This document shows, piece by piece, positions 1 through 12,764 of a stretch of 64,000 bases of DNA. The number at the start of each line of letters is the position of its first letter. Position 1 is the first letter of the stretch. The translations under genes were made by a program, and so were the position numbers. This stretch comes from Pogona vitticeps (lineage: Eukaryota; Chordata; Lepidosauria; Squamata; Agamidae), in NCBI RefSeq assembly GCF_051106095.1, contig NC_135786.1, forward strand, positions 206,765,001 to 206,829,000, read 5' to 3'. The notes beneath the pieces were generated by a model, which was given only the letters and a program-made list of their open reading frames with translations, ran no database searches and was not told the origin of the DNA.

Positions 1-2310
1 TAGGACTGATGTTAGGAAGAGCAACTATAGGGAGAATACAATGTAACCTTGCCACATTGGACCTTCAGTTCATCTCTTCCTGGGAACTCAGCTACTGGTG
101 ACCCTTGGGCAGGCATCTTGCGCAACCACTTCTAGGCATGGTTCTCCACCCTAACCCCACCCCATCTGGCCTTTAGGCTGCTAAAGCCAGATCCAGTGGT
201 GCTAGCTGATAGCTCAGAGAACTGCTCTACTTTTCCATGTCTCCAGGCAGGGAAACAAATCGGAAAGCATGCAGCACCAGGGAAGGGGCAAATATGATTT
301 TACATGATGTGCTAGCTTTAATGCCTAGGCATTAACCTCTCCCCTACCCAACTGGTGCCAAGCCTCACTAGTCGAGCACAAATGTGCTTATATCTGTGTT
401 CGCACATAATTGTTCAATCCCAGCATGTATGTGATCTATACAGAATTGAAAGGGAGGTAGGCTAGGATGGGGATAATAGATTTCCTTAATGATCTGTTCA
501 GAACACTTGTATGCAAGGGGAAAAACAGACTCAAAGGCAGTCCTTTGAACATGGGTGCTGCAACATGGAGTCTGCATTGTGCTCATATTTCTTAACATTA
601 CTGTTATTTTTGCCTTAAGTATAATACCAAGCATGAAAAGGGTCCTTTTTTGGTATTATAACTCTCAGGATCCCCCAGCCAACATTATTGGAGCTGGCAT
701 GGCCATTTGCCTCCAGAAGTAATGTGTCTAAGTTTCCTATGTGTATCAGGAAGTTACTTCATGTATTATCTTCTTAGGTTGGTTTCTGCTTCTAGAAAAT
801 AAGGGATGAAACTACTGCTGTCAGGCGTACAGAATAAGAGAAGTAGAGAAAAGTCTAAACAAATGGCACCGGACAGACCAAGGTTGCAAACCTATAAAAA
901 TTAGTTGGGTGTAACCCATGCTGAGTTTGGAAGGGCTTAATTGTAAGTAAACATGAAAAGGATCAGGCTGTTAAGAGCCAATTTAGAAATTCCTTAATCC
1001 ATGCACAGCGATGGAAAGAGCCTAACATGTGAAAGCTCCTTAGCAGAGGTGGAGCCCCCTGCACATGCTATGTCTGCCTGCTAACACCATTGCCACCAAG
1101 GACACCCAGCACTGTGGCCGGCCAGCAGTATGCATGCCCTAAGGGCCACATAGAACAGCATGAACATTTTCAATGTTCATGCAGCATCTTTAATGCCCTG
1201 GCACAAATAAGTGAATAGATAAATAAATAATGCACCATCAACACAAATAAGGCTTTCCTGCAGGGTAAAAACAATTCATTCCTAAACAGGCTAACAGGTA
1301 CAGGACAACATGAGGCATTTTACGCAGCTGATGATGAAAGTAATTGCCTCCATGGAAGCTCAGAACATAATAAACTGTAGAAGTAGCCCCCACAAGCTAT
1401 TCCAATCAGTAATTCCTTAAGATTTCTCAAGATGTAATAATAGAAATCAGGAATTAAAACAGAAGCAAAAGTTTGAGAAACATACTACCTCTCTGAGCAA
1501 GCAAAAGTAACAGACAATAAGGAGGGTTCTAAGAATTACATTGTGCCCCTATTACAGTCATGAACTTCTGTAGAATCACTGAGTTCTATTCTGTATTTAG
1601 TTACAAAATATGTAGGAAAACTCAGAAACAAGACAGAAGAAATTAAAAGCAGAAAACGGGGAGGAGGATGGGGACCAAACTTTGTAGAGCTTTGGAAAGT
1701 TATTTTCATGGACTATAACTACCAATATCTTTGGGAATTCTGAGAACTGTAGTTGAAAACAGTGATTTTTCCAAGACCTTTATTTTTGTGATAGCTAGTT
1801 GATTGTTAACAATTATTATTTCAGATAAATCTTCTAGAAAATGTAGCAGAGGATGGATGTCCTCTCGGCTATTCTGACATTGGATGCATCAGCTGTAAAT
1901 AAGATCATTACATTGTATCAAATCCAGTTTCTAAGGTGTTTCAACCAAAATCTTCTTTAACCTTCCTACATCTCTTTCTCAATTTATTTTGGTTTGAATG
2001 TTCAGGGCTTAATATGTACTTTCCACTCATCATTCTGTGGTCAAAGTACTCTTGCCTTCTGTGTTTTGTGTGTTTTTATTATTGGTTTTTATCCCTTCAC
2101 CTTTCTAATCCTTTATTGGTTGCTCTCTCCAAGGAATACACATTTTTCCTGATGGCACATAATTATTTATTTGTGCTTGTTTTAACCAATTCTCATGACT
2201 AGGTCACTAAACACAGATTCAATCCAAAGAGAATTTTCACAAATTGACAAAAGTGGCTGTGTGAGTTAGTGCTTCAAGATGGGGTGGGCATTTTTGCTAC
2301 AAACTAGTGC
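1..2310. other. Intergenic, no gene seen
   Basis: AT-rich sequence with no convincing exon. Open frames are short, have no recognisable protein motif and are not flanked by matching splice sites. Diverged repeats are likely present but I could not assign them. Confidence 0.5.
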
Positions 2311-2438
2311 ACGAAGCTACCAACATGACTTTGACCCAACTGCGGGAGGCAGTGGAAGACAGGAGGGCCTGGCGTGCTCTGGGCCATGGGGTTACGAAGA
2401 GTCAGACACAACTAAACGACTCAACAACAACAACAAAA
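2311..2438 (+). mobile_element. BovB LINE, 5'-truncated 3' end
   Basis: This is the terminal part of a squamate BovB (RTE clade) LINE. It contains the end of the ORF (reading roughly TQLREAVEDRRAW) and the characteristic tail with GAGTCAGACACAACTAAACG followed by a short (CAA)n run. The same tail recurs at 5.7 kb and 28.4 kb, and inverted at 57.7 kb. It is a dead 5'-truncated copy. Confidence 0.85.
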
Positions 2439-2822
2439 GTGCATCTTTTGATTTGATTACCAATTCTATTTTGTGACAAAGGCAAATTGCTAAACAACCA
2501 TTGATCATCATAGAAGTTTAGCAAATCAATAATATTACATGGGAAAATCTGATCTTAATCTTTTTTAGCTTTTTCAAATACATCATTGTACTTTTTTTCT
2601 CCTTGTATTGATTGCAGATTTAATCATACTTGAACCACACTTTAAATCCTTTGAAGTCAGCGGGTCTATTCCAACCATGAGTAAATCAGGAACCAACTCT
2701 ATTGTCAATTGTAGTTGCACCTTTAAACTGAAGAGATGTCTGTATAGAAATGCAGTCTGAAAGTCAGTTAAATATTTAAGCCATCTCAGATAGACTTTGC
2801 AAATGTTGCTAGATAACGTAAA

Positions 2823-3640
2823 CTAATTTACATTATACTGTGATAAACCAGACAAGAGGGTAGAAGCTCTCATTGGAGTGTCATCCTCAGGTAGAACCTC
2901 CAGAGAGCTACAAACTGCCCCACCGCCATCGCCCCCCAAAAGAGTACACCGGGGACTGACACCCAAGAACTGGAAACAAGTTTGCAGGGTCTGACAGTGG
3001 CCACCCAGATGGAAGAAGAATTGGCAGGAGAAAGAGAAATGGGGAGGTCCATGGCAGAGGCGGGAATGGGTATTATAAATAGGGAGGACGATCAAATCCC
3101 GGGTGGCTGGCAGCTAATTTGGGTTGAAGACCTGTGGACCGGCAAATGGGAGCAGGTAAAGGTTCCTCAGGAGGAGGCTGATTATCAAAGGAGGAAATGA
3201 CTTCCTCAGCACCCCTCATACTGAGGAGAATCCTAGATGAAAGAATGGAGGAGACGGCTGAGAGAGGAGAGAGAAGCGGTGGCGCGAGAAGCAGAGGAGC
3301 GAAGAGCATGGCGGGCAGAGGAAGCGAGGAGGAGGATGTGCTACCCGGGCCATGGGAACAGTTCATGGGCAAGAGAGACCTGATATGGCAAGGCGAAGAT
3401 GACAACGAGACCTCCCCGCTACTAAGAGATGAAGGAGCCAAACCAGAAGGGGTAGACGAACCCGTGTTAGCTGGACCTTGGGACTTAAAGTCTTTGAACC
3501 AGTTTGACACTGAGTTATGGACACCCCTGCACACCCCGTTGGCATCGCAGGAGAAGTTGAAGCAAACATCGTTTAAAGAAGTTTTACCTTTGATTAAAGA
3601 AAATAAAGACAATTGAGAGTTTGAACTAAAACCGTCTTCC
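2823..3640 (+). other. Coding-like charged tract, unidentified
   Basis: This GC-richer island in AT-rich DNA holds two adjacent open stretches (about 2982-3200 and 3197-3616) rich in Glu, Arg and Gly, with a Trp-containing segment (GGWQLIWVEDLWTGKWEQV). The composition differs sharply from the flanks and suggests once-coding sequence. A decayed retroelement gag-like gene is one possibility and a host pseudogene is another. I do not recognise the family, and no LTRs or splice sites were identified around it. Confidence 0.35.
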
Positions 3641-4433
3641 AGTTTATTTGGGTATACAGGAGGGAGGGAAACAGAACCTTCACATATACTTAGATGTTTA
3701 ACACAAACACTGTAAGGCAATCCCCACCGATAACTCAACAATTTAAGTCCCATGAGTTAACTTTGGCTGAATGCTGGATGACATCTTCAGTGTCCTGACA
3801 TCTGCCTGAAAGATGATTTAAAGCTCTTTGCTGAAGTTATACTTGAGTCTTATTCTTGAATCAAAGAAGGATGTTCATGATGTTCTTTAAGCTATTTTTC
3901 AATGTAATTTGAAAGTCATGTGCTCAAGGCAAGAAACAGGAAGCTGTTTTTATAAATGAAAAAAATTCTCTTTTAGAATCATATTTAAATTGGAAGAAGG
4001 AAAATTATCTGTGGTATTATCAAGCGGAATTAAACAAAATACTAAAAGTGGTGCTCTACATGGCATTCATCTCTTTGAGTGACTCACTACTGTTGCTTTT
4101 GTTACTAGTATGCACTGCAGCTTTAACTACTCCATCAGAGGCTCTCAGGGAATGGAAAGTGCATAGGTGTTGCCATCCATAGGATAAACTGTGTTTTATC
4201 TTATGGGCCATGGGATTTTGTTTCCGCTGAGATCAAAAGCAGCAATATCAACTCTTTGTCTACAATAAAAGCACTAAAATGGAAAACAGGTGGAGGGAGA
4301 AGGAGAGCAGAGGTCATATCTGCCCCATTTGCCAAGTCTGGAATGCTGCTCTGCAAATTCTTGCATAAATTCTTGAAGTTACTCATCCTAAATTGAAACC
4401 TAGCTTTGAATTTAAGCTTTAGAAGATAATGAA
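3641..4433. other. Intergenic, nothing recognised
   Basis: AT-rich tract between the coding-like island and the BovB copy. No exon, RNA gene or named repeat was seen. Confidence 0.4.
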
Positions 4434-5080
4434 TTGCATTTCCAGTTCTTATTAGCAGTCTTTAATAGTATAGAAACACTTATTGGTTCAAAATTGGGAA
4501 AGGAGTATGGCAAGGCTATATATTGTTCTCCTGCTTATTTATATGCAGAATACATCATGCGGAAGGCTGGACTGGAGGAATCTGAAGCCGGAATTAAGAT
4601 TGCTGGAAGAAATATCAACAACCTCAGATATGCAGATGATACCACTCTGATGGCAGAAAGTGAGGAGGAATTAAGGAACCTTGTAATGAGGGTGAAAGAG
4701 GAGAGTGCAAAATATGGTCTGAAACTCAACATCAAAAAACCTAAGATCATAGCCACTGGTCCCATCACCTCCTGGCAAATAGAAGGGGAAGATATGGAGG
4801 TAGTGACAGATTTTACTTTCTTGGGCTCCATGATCACTGCAGATGGTGACAGCAGCCCTGAAATTAAAAGACGCCTGCTTCTTGGGAGGAAAGCGATGAC
4901 AAACCTAGACAGCATCTTAACAAGCAGATACATCACCTTGCCAACCAAAGTCCGAATAGTCAAAGCTATGGTTTTTCCTGTAGTGATGTACGGAAGTAAG
5001 ACCATAAAGAAAGCTGACCGCCGAAGAATGGATGCTTTTGAATTCTGGTGCTGGAGGAGGCTCTTGAGAATCCCCTGGAC
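4434..5080 (+). mobile_element. BovB LINE fragment, reverse transcriptase part
   Basis: An open frame of about 215 codons encodes the C-terminal half of a BovB (RTE clade) reverse transcriptase. The catalytic YADD box is visible (LRYADDTTLMAES). It is followed by the thumb region and the conserved FTFLGSMITADG, then RRMDAFEFWCWRRLLRIPW near the end. The 5' part of the element is missing. On its right the BovB sequence stops abruptly inside the conserved PWTA segment and passes into antisense hAT-like sequence. A second BovB piece then begins about 80 bp further back in the consensus, so this is not one simple element. The frame is nearly undamaged, which suggests a fairly young copy. Confidence 0.88.
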
Positions 5081-5337
5081 TGCCATGGAACAAAGTCAAG
5101 ATGAAGTTTGAAATCCAGCCACTGCATATTAAAACTTGTCCTTTTAGAAGCCATCTTCAAAATGTGGTTTCACATACAGCCATACACAGAACCACTGCCT
5201 GACAGCAAGATGATAGCAGATTTGTTTTCTGGCAAGTAGGAACTTTCCAAAGCTGGGAAAGGTTCACTTTCACTTTCTGGAACCAGTAATTAGCAAAACA
5301 GCAGCAAGAAAGGAGTTGGGAGTTTAAATGCTTACAG
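5081..5337 (-). mobile_element. hAT-like transposase 5' end, antisense fragment
   Basis: The - strand reads MASKRTSFNMQWLDFKLH then DFVPW, the start of the hAT-like gene whose fuller copy begins near 58.25 kb. About 250 bp match the reverse complement of 58066-58325 with only scattered differences. The match continues on the BovB side. The segment is sandwiched between two BovB pieces. Confidence 0.75.
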
Positions 5338-5755
5338 ATAATTTCTGCAATCTAGTGAAAGCTGACCGCCGAAGAATTGATGCTTTTGAATTGTGTTGTT
5401 GGAGGAGGCTCTTGAGAGTCCCCTGGACTGCAAGGAGAACAAACCTATCCATTGTAAAGGAAATCAGGCCTGAGTGCTCACTGGAAGAACAGATCCTGAA
5501 GCTGAAGCTCCAATACTTTGGCCATCTCATGAGAAAAGAAGACTCCCTGGAAAAGACCCTGATGTTAGGAAAGTGTGAAGGCAGGAGGAGAAGGGGACGA
5601 TAGAGGATGAGATGGTTGAACAGTGTCATCGAAGCTACCAACATGAATATGACCCAACTCCGGGAGGCAGTGGAAGACAGGAGGGCCTGGTGTGCTCTGG
5701 TCCATGGGGTCACGAAGAGTCGGACACGACTAAACGATTAAACAACAACAACAAA
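5338..5755 (+). mobile_element. BovB LINE 3' end joined to hAT fragment
   Basis: BovB C-terminal ORF and 3' UTR, starting in the stretch reading KADRRRIDAFELCCWRRLL and ending with the GAGTCGGACACGACTAAACG tail and (CAA)n. It repeats about 75 bp of BovB already present at the end of the 4434-5080 piece. The same junction with hAT-like DNA occurs, inverted, at 57664-58065. Confidence 0.85.
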
Positions 5756-5768
5756 AATAGTACAGAAG

Positions 5769-5945
5769 AGCGCTAGTGTAGTATAATGATTAGAGTATTG
5801 GACTAGGATTCATAAGTGGTTGATTCAAATTCCTGGTGGGCCATAGAAGGTCAGGTGGGAGAGGCATTCCTCGGACATCTCACACACTTCAAAAACCCTA
5901 CTAGGGTCAATGTAAGTCAGAAGCACCACATAAAAAGAACAAAGT
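5769..5945 (+). mobile_element. tRNA-type SINE
   Basis: The head contains an A-box/B-box-like pattern (AGTGTAGTATAATGATTAGAG, then a GATTCAAAT-type box). The body ends in the common squamate SINE motif with CCCTACTAGGGTCAATGTAAGTCAG. A related copy lies at 32.58-32.75 kb. Confidence 0.6.
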
Positions 5946-6245
5946 ACAGAAAGTTATTAAAATGAATTCTAGTTTTTCTGCAGAAAATATTATTGTGAAT
6001 CTACCATCTTTATATTTGATTTCTCCTACTCTTCCAAAATACTAGGGGTGTAAGGAAGTCCCCTGAACCAGAAACTGACTCCTTTTTTCTTCAGTTAACC
6101 ACTTCTCATCGAAACACAAAGTAATTGCCACAGTTGTATCAGCTTTGGAACACTCTTGCTGGTAAGCCTATGGAACAAAGTCACTGTTTTTCCTTTTTGA
6201 AATGCCTTTTTTTAGTATCAGTATTTCAGCCCCTGCAGACAGGAT

Positions 6246-6665
6246 TAGAGAAGGGCATGAACCTCAATTCAGAGGTTTGTGCTGGTTCATCGGCACTGCA
6301 CCTTAGGTGCCACATGTTATCTTCTTGCAGTCCCCCCGCTGGCCAGCTGTTCCATCCACCAGCTGACACAGGCTGCTCTTCCCCTCTTCCCTCTTCTGGC
6401 AGCCACTCAATGGCAGCACTGCAGGAATCCCTGCCCCACCTCCTCATCTAGGTGGGTGGCTGCCAGAGGAGGCAGAGGAGGGAGGTCCATGCTCCTGCAG
6501 GGACTGGACAATCACGTGAAGAGGAGGGAAAGAGCAGTGTGCACCTACTGGTGCACAGTGTGCACCAGTAGGAGAGCTGGATGGGGGAATGGAATGTGCA
6601 GCGCCTTTGGTGCTGCAGCAATGAACTAGCATGAACCTCCAAACTGAAGTTCATGCCCATCTCTA
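6246..6665. mobile_element. hAT-type MITE, TAGAGATGGGC ends
   Basis: The left end TAGAGAAGGGCATGAACC is mirrored by the right end reading GTTCATGCCCATCTCTA. The flanks GACAGGAT and GCCAGGAT match at 7 of 8 bases, as expected for a hAT 8-bp target duplication. The interior is GC-rich and non-coding; open frames within it are incidental. A shorter sibling lies at 28446-28661. Confidence 0.7.
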
Positions 6666-7977
6666 GCCAGGATTCTTTCCAAATAAAAGTGGGGTGGGTG
6701 GGGCCAACCATTCTCTTTCAAAATAAGACTGGTTCTTTTCAATTTATTTGATCTGTTTTAAATCTAAAGACATTTAGGGTTGCTGCCTAGGGTGGGAATA
6801 GTTTTACTTTTTTAAAAAAACCCATACATTGAAGACCATTTGCCCAATCATCCCCAAATTTGGCACAGAGCATGAACAGAGTATCTGCTACATTTGTGTA
6901 AAATTTGGTGCTAATCCAAATTCCAGTTTTAAAGTTATAATTCTGGCATCATTTTAAAAATCACCTTGTAAAAGTTAGATTTGCTGAGCTGCACAATAAT
7001 ATCACTACAATCTCACGCAATGATAATTACACAGAGAAAGAGAATAATATGAGTATTGCTGGAATGGGACTAGAAAAGCAGCAGCATAGCACAAAGGAGG
7101 AAATCTTTTTTTTTCAGATTACAAGGCTATACTCAGTTTCCTGGGAGTAAATTCCATTAGCTCAATGGGAAATCAACATAGACATGTAACAAGATTACAC
7201 TGTTAATCCTCTACCCATTGTTTTGCTCTGTTGTGTTCTGTCAGTGTGTCTGCTTAATTATATCTAGCCAGCCACTCCCTACTATACTAGAACCCAGCCT
7301 ATCCTGGAAAACTAGTTGAAATCCCTTTTTTACTGCAGCAAACCAGACTACCCTTGTCAGTATTGTGAAAGGACTTAGACTGCAGTCTCATATGTATCTA
7401 CTGTATTCGGAATGATGTCCTGTCAAGTAAGTTTTATACAGGATTTCAGTTTTAGTCTACCACTTACTGTTGGCACATACCACAGACAAAGAGTAGGGAA
7501 AATGGTGAGCAAAATATAAGTGAGAATGCAGATCTGGTAGCAGCAGCAGCAGAAACAGCAGCAATAACACAAGTAAAACATGAGAGCTGAGTTTAATGAT
7601 CCATTCCAACATAGTATATGATGGCTTCTTTTGCAAATGGATGCATTTTTAGGCTTTCTCCTACCCTCAAAAAGTGAAATACTGTATACTCTTGCCCAAT
7701 GTTTGCTTTTTGTTTGTTTGTTTATTGTTGTTTAATGATGCCCAAGACTGTACATCATTCTACAAGATTAAGAAAGGCCCTTTGCTGTATACAGTGTGGC
7801 ACATGACAAAGCTAGAATAATCCTTTCCCAGAAGCTATCATTTTATTCTTCTCTATTCGGAAACTACACAGTTTCAAACAAAGACCTGCTTCATGACATT
7901 TTAACTATCTGAAAGCAGTTCCCGTTTATCTCAAGTTAATTGTTGAACCATCCCTTTAACTTTAAACTTGATTTGGA
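6666..7977. other. Intergenic with diverged repeats
   Basis: No gene seen. A segment near 7125-7205 (CCTGGGAGTAAATTCCATTAG and following) resembles an old interspersed family common in squamates, with diverged relatives near 14.82-14.93, 23.30-23.42 and 60.60-60.69 kb. A short CAGCAG-rich tract lies near 7540-7565. Confidence 0.4.
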
Positions 7978-8724
7978 TAAAGAAGCAATAGAAGAGTGTG
8001 ATAAAATGTGGGATAAAAGAATTATGAAAAATATGTCTGTAAGGATAAAGGAAAATTGCTAGAAGGTAATATGGAGGTGGTATTTAACCACCTCCATATT
8101 GAACACAATACTGTAAATAAAAATTTATCATCACAATGTTGGAGGTGTAAAAAAGAAAAGGGGACGTATTTACATATGTGGTGGTTATGTGAAGTAAGAA
8201 AGAAAGAACGGGAGCAAAAATTTAATGAAATAAAGGAAACAACTGGATTAAATATTTAAATGTCCCTGTTGATGGCCTTATTGAATATGGTCAAGGAGGA
8301 TCAATTGCTGAAAGAAAATAATGATTTAATTGTAATAATGCTTACAGCAGCAAGGTTAATATTTACAAAAAAAGTGGAAAATGATAGTCAAATTAATTTA
8401 GAAGAATGGTATAGGGCATTATGGGATATGGCAATTAATGATAAACTGACATGTGATATGAAAATAAGTGGTTTATTTAAAAATAATGATTTTAAGAAAA
8501 TATGGAATGTATTCCTGGAATATGTATTTTGCAGAGGGAAGGGGTATATGCTGAGGGAAGAAACAATGAATTTTGGAGAGAAAATGGATTGAATGAAATT
8601 TAAAAATATTATTAATACTGAGGGTGAGTGGCACTGGTGTATTATGTAATTGTATTTTATTGTGGTGTTAGGGTTATGCTGTCTATGTTTGATGTTCATT
8701 TAATAAAAGTAAAATTTTAAAAAA
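7978..8724 (+). mobile_element. L1 LINE, ORF2 C-terminus and 3' end
   Basis: The + strand encodes the C-terminal region of an L1 ORF2, including the cysteine/histidine block CWRCKKEKGTYLHMWWLCE. Diverged ORF2 tail sequence and a 3' UTR follow, ending in TTAATAAAAGTAAAATTTTA. The ORF is broken, with an in-frame stop separating two open pieces (about 8056-8259 and 8260-8592), and the 5' end is truncated. Confidence 0.75.
8068..8100. repeat. Perfect 14-bp inverted repeat, 5-nt loop
   Basis: The arm AATATGGAGGTGGT and its exact complement ACCACCTCCATATT are separated by 5 nt. It lies just before the conserved CWRC block of the L1 fragment. It may have come from a small local inversion after insertion. 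Confidence 0.8.
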
Positions 8725-11455
8725 CTTTCAACTTGTGATAGTTATGAAAAAGTATAAAGTCTTTCAGTTTAATGAGAACTCCGCCTGAAATATTTCATTG
8801 TGGGAGGACTTGTCTACAATTTAAACTGAAAAAAGGTCCTGGACGGTGTAGAAAGCATATGAAATAAAAAAAGAGGATTAAGAAGAAAGATTTTAAAGTC
8901 AGAATTATTGGCAGAATTGTTTGCCTTGAATCTTGTATTTTGCACAAGAATTGACTGTGTAGTGAAAATATTCCATAGTGTTTACATGAAAATATAGCAG
9001 TTAGTCTTTTTTTTTTAATTTTGTTTCAGGCTTCTTGTTGAGATGCTTGCACAGACTAACAAGGCTTTAACTCCAAAAATTATTCTACAGTGGACTTGTA
9101 TAGCAGGTGCTCTGAAGTTATTCTATGCTTAAATGCCAATGTAAACAGTCCTTCAATATAGATCATTCTGCTTTACCTTGCCAAGTTTACAGCAAGTCTT
9201 TTCTGTCCCTGGTAGCATATGCACAGGAGAGGGACCTAAACAGTTTTCAAGGATTCAGAGCTTTCAGGGAGTTAAAAGAAGAAATCTGTCCCACAAGGAG
9301 ATCTAAAACCTACCCTAAAGACAAATGAATTAATAAAACTGTTAACATGGGATAATATCCATCACTAATTAGCCCTGCATTAAAAGGTGTATATTAACAT
9401 AATAGCAACTGTTCATCAGATAGGAATGCTTGGCAAAAGAACATCAACATGATCCCATTAAATTCAACAGCTAATGGAATTCATCTAATGTACCTAATAT
9501 ACTTCTGCATTGAAAGGTTTGATGTAGACATTAAACTCATGCATTCCTCAAGACAAAGGCAAATGGAGCTAAAAGGCTAATTCACTGTAGAACACTTTCA
9601 GACCAGAAGATTTCAATGTGCATGCTCACTGCTGCAGGTTGAAATATCTGTGTGCCAACAAAACTGTGATAATCAGGAACATCATGATTCTAGAATACAT
9701 AATCACAAAAAGATAACTTTTACAAACTCTTGTTTCACATCATCTGCTTTCTGATCCATAGAGGTGAGAGGAATGAAACCTTTGCACGCAAATCACATGC
9801 ACCAGCATTGAAATAATGATCTCTGTCTAATTAAATTATAAAAAAATCCATGCTTATACCATTTCAGATTTCAGTTTTATGATAGCAGGTTCAATTTTTC
9901 CACCATCATTATAGGAAGAAAAGACAAAGTATGGAAACATACAAAGAAGATGAATCCCACTATTTACCCTCCTAGAGAAGGGGAAGACAATAAAAATCTT
10001 TGTATAGGGTGTCCCTTCCCCTAATTTTGGAACATGCAAATGAATACAACCTGCAGGCTGAATGATGCAGTCAGAAAATATACTGTACATCACTATTTGT
10101 TTCTATGAATTCTGTAAATGGCCTTAACTAATAAGGTGGAAACCTTGAGAGGGAGTGGGGGGAATGATGGGAGAGGAAGGACTGTATGTACTTCCTCAAG
10201 CAGAAAGCTGTGGCATTTTGCTTTTAATTGACCAAAACCTAACTGTGGATTTGATGGAATTAGGAATGCTTGTGAAATTGGGAATTTCACTACTAACCTT
10301 CCTGCTACATCTCAGCATGACCCAGTAACCTGATTCAGAACCCTCCTAAGGTAGGAGCAGGAGGGATTGCCAGTACAGTACTGGGGAAAATAACTGGATC
10401 CAACCACGGGATCTTCTTGTTTCAAATAAATGATTGTTGTTTCAAATTGTTTTTAATTGTTAGCTACACAGGAAACATTATTAGAGCTGCAAAGCAGGAT
10501 GGAGAAATAGTAAGTAAAAAACAACAACAAGGAATTAATAAAGATTTCCCCCTCCTTATAATTCTGAGATCACAGCACAGGAAGCTGTAAAACATACACT
10601 AGTACATTAAATCAGATTTACTTTTCTTTAAAAAGAGTATTGAGAAGTCCATTGCAAAGAAGCAAGAGGTTTAATAGTTTCTGTGAATCTGCATAGAAAA
10701 CGGAGGAAATATTCTTCCATGAGAGAATGCTAGTTACTGGGCTCCCTTACTGGATTAGATTTGCATAATTAGATTTGAAGAGGAGGGATTTCACTTTTTG
10801 TTGATGGAGTTTGGGGAGAGTGGGTCGCTTACACTGGGGCCATACTGAAGATATATCATGAGTCATGGGACAATTAATTAGCATATTACAGTAATTACTT
10901 GTTATCCACACTTTGATTACCACAACCAATTACCATTAACAGATGCATTCCATTTATTCTACTTACAAATGCCTTACACTATAAAACGGGAGGGGAAGAG
11001 GACCCTGATAACAGTGTTTCATGTTTGTAATTTTCGCATGTAATTTGTGATGCATATGTGCGCACACACTAATAGGTTAGGAGGAAATGATGGAATAGCT
11101 GGAATAACTACATTGTACTCTGAATCAGTGATGGCTGGTATTCAATGTGACTGGTGGGGTGGAAGTCAGCACAGCCACTGGTGATGGGAAGAACTAGAGA
11201 AAGAGTGAGTAATCTCCGAATGGGTCCAAATGATTAGTATAATCTAGGAATGCCTAGGAAGGCCTGAGTTGCATAGCTACCACAATCTCAACCATCTTGG
11301 CCAAAAAAGGTAGAATTAAGGCTGGCCTACAGTTAATCAAAACTTCAGGGTCAAGGGTGGAATTTTAAAAGAGAGATTCTTTTTTTAAAAAAACATTTTT
11401 ATTATAGTTTGTTTTAGTGAAGAAAGGGTAGGATTCTTTATGTAAGGGATCTTCC
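8725..11455. other. Intergenic, no gene seen
   Basis: 2.7 kb of AT-rich DNA. Open frames here (for example 9854-10093 and 10093-10290 on the - strand) lack motifs and have non-coding composition. I could assign no repeat with confidence. Confidence 0.45.
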
Positions 11456-11459
11456 CTTA

Positions 11460-11955
11460 ACCATAGTCCCACCTAAGCAGTTTTGACTACCCAGGAGGTA
11501 GTAGCCCTCACCAATCCAAGCCCTCTGTCAACATCCTCAAGCTCTGCAAACTGGAAGGAATGCCATCTAAAAGGACAAGCAGTTGCCCCAGTCACATCAA
11601 CAAGACCTAATACGTATAATATCAGAGTCCAAGTCAAGGTAAATTTAATGAAACTTGTCTACTAAACACAGAGCACATTGCTCATAGCAAGTATCTGGTT
11701 GTTCTGGCACTCCTTCTGCAGTGCCCTGGTGAAGGAGGCCTTGCACAGTTTGGAAAAGCATCACTGTTCTGCTACGAGTATGCACAGATGCACCTATGGC
11801 AGAGACATAGGTTCTCTTAGCGGCATTCACTTCTGCAGTGTACCTTTTCAAATGGACAACAGCAAGTTTACAATGAGACTCGTCCCGAGCTGTCCTACAG
11901 TAGTGCTTGAGTTTAACTTCAAGATTCTAACAAAATTTACATATGGGTTGAACTG
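11460..11955 (-). mobile_element. L2-type LINE fragment
   Basis: The - strand contains the motif KRYTAEVNAAKRTYVSA. It matches the region before the reverse transcriptase of L2-clade LINEs, where an alanine/lysine-rich helix of the form AVxAAKRxYYS is typical. Degenerate L2-like coding sequence follows. The copy is broken and truncated at both ends. Confidence 0.5.
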
Positions 11956-12760
11956 AATGCATATTCATACAATTTGTCCTATCAACTATTTGTCCTCATA
12001 CACAGATTGTTCTTCCTCTGAAACCACCATAAATATTTGCACTAAGAGAAGGGAGATATCACTGTGTGTTCTAATGTTCCTCCTCCATGACTAAAAACAA
12101 AAAAGAATTTCCTTGTGGTTTTCAGCATAATTTAACTGCTGTCAAAATCAGTTTTACAGAGGAATCCCTCACTTCCTGAAATTCTAAAGCAGAGGTTGAC
12201 CTTGTGGAGTGGAGTGGTTGCAGCTTTGAACTGCAAATCGGGAAGCTCTTTGTTAAGTTTTTTCTTCTGTGACAAACACATAAAGTGTATTCTTTCTCAT
12301 CTTCAGTCCCTTGATCTGCATTATGAGGCATAAAAGGCCAACTTACTGTTTGCTATCTTCTACATTTCAGTTTCTCTCTCCCCATGGATTACATCTCCAG
12401 TCATCTCCTTCACAACATGTGTATAATAATATGTCAGCTCAAGCAAGTGTAAACTTATCTATTGAATTCTCAAACGCCTATGCCAAATGAAATGTCTACC
12501 TTTAAGATGCTACTAGTAGGGTCGGGTGGCACATAAGACTGGGATCCTGAATTTTAATTATAGTGAAGAAGATATTTCAGCAGGTAAAATTAGTTACACA
12601 AACTACATGTGCTAAAATATATATTTCTGCACAACAGTTAAAGTACAGGAGCCCAGTTCTCCTGATGGGGCCACCCTAACAAGTTGTTTTCACCTTGTAG
12701 AGACATTTCATTTGTTAGTCACTTTTATACTACTTGCCCAGTGAACTTACAGTAGCATAC
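11956..12760. other. Intergenic, nothing recognised
   Basis: No exon, RNA gene or clear repeat boundary was seen. Confidence 0.4.
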
Positions 12761-12764
12761 ACAT

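Noticed and set aside
5769-5850. tRNA-like heads of SINEs (also at 32.58 and 24.24 kb)
   Set aside because: They do not fold as full cloverleaf tRNAs and are attached to SINE bodies, so they are not tRNA genes.
6830-6985. Segment with CCCCAAATTTGGCACAGAGC that looks like a known repeat
   Set aside because: I could not assign a family, ends or strand, so it is not listed as an element.
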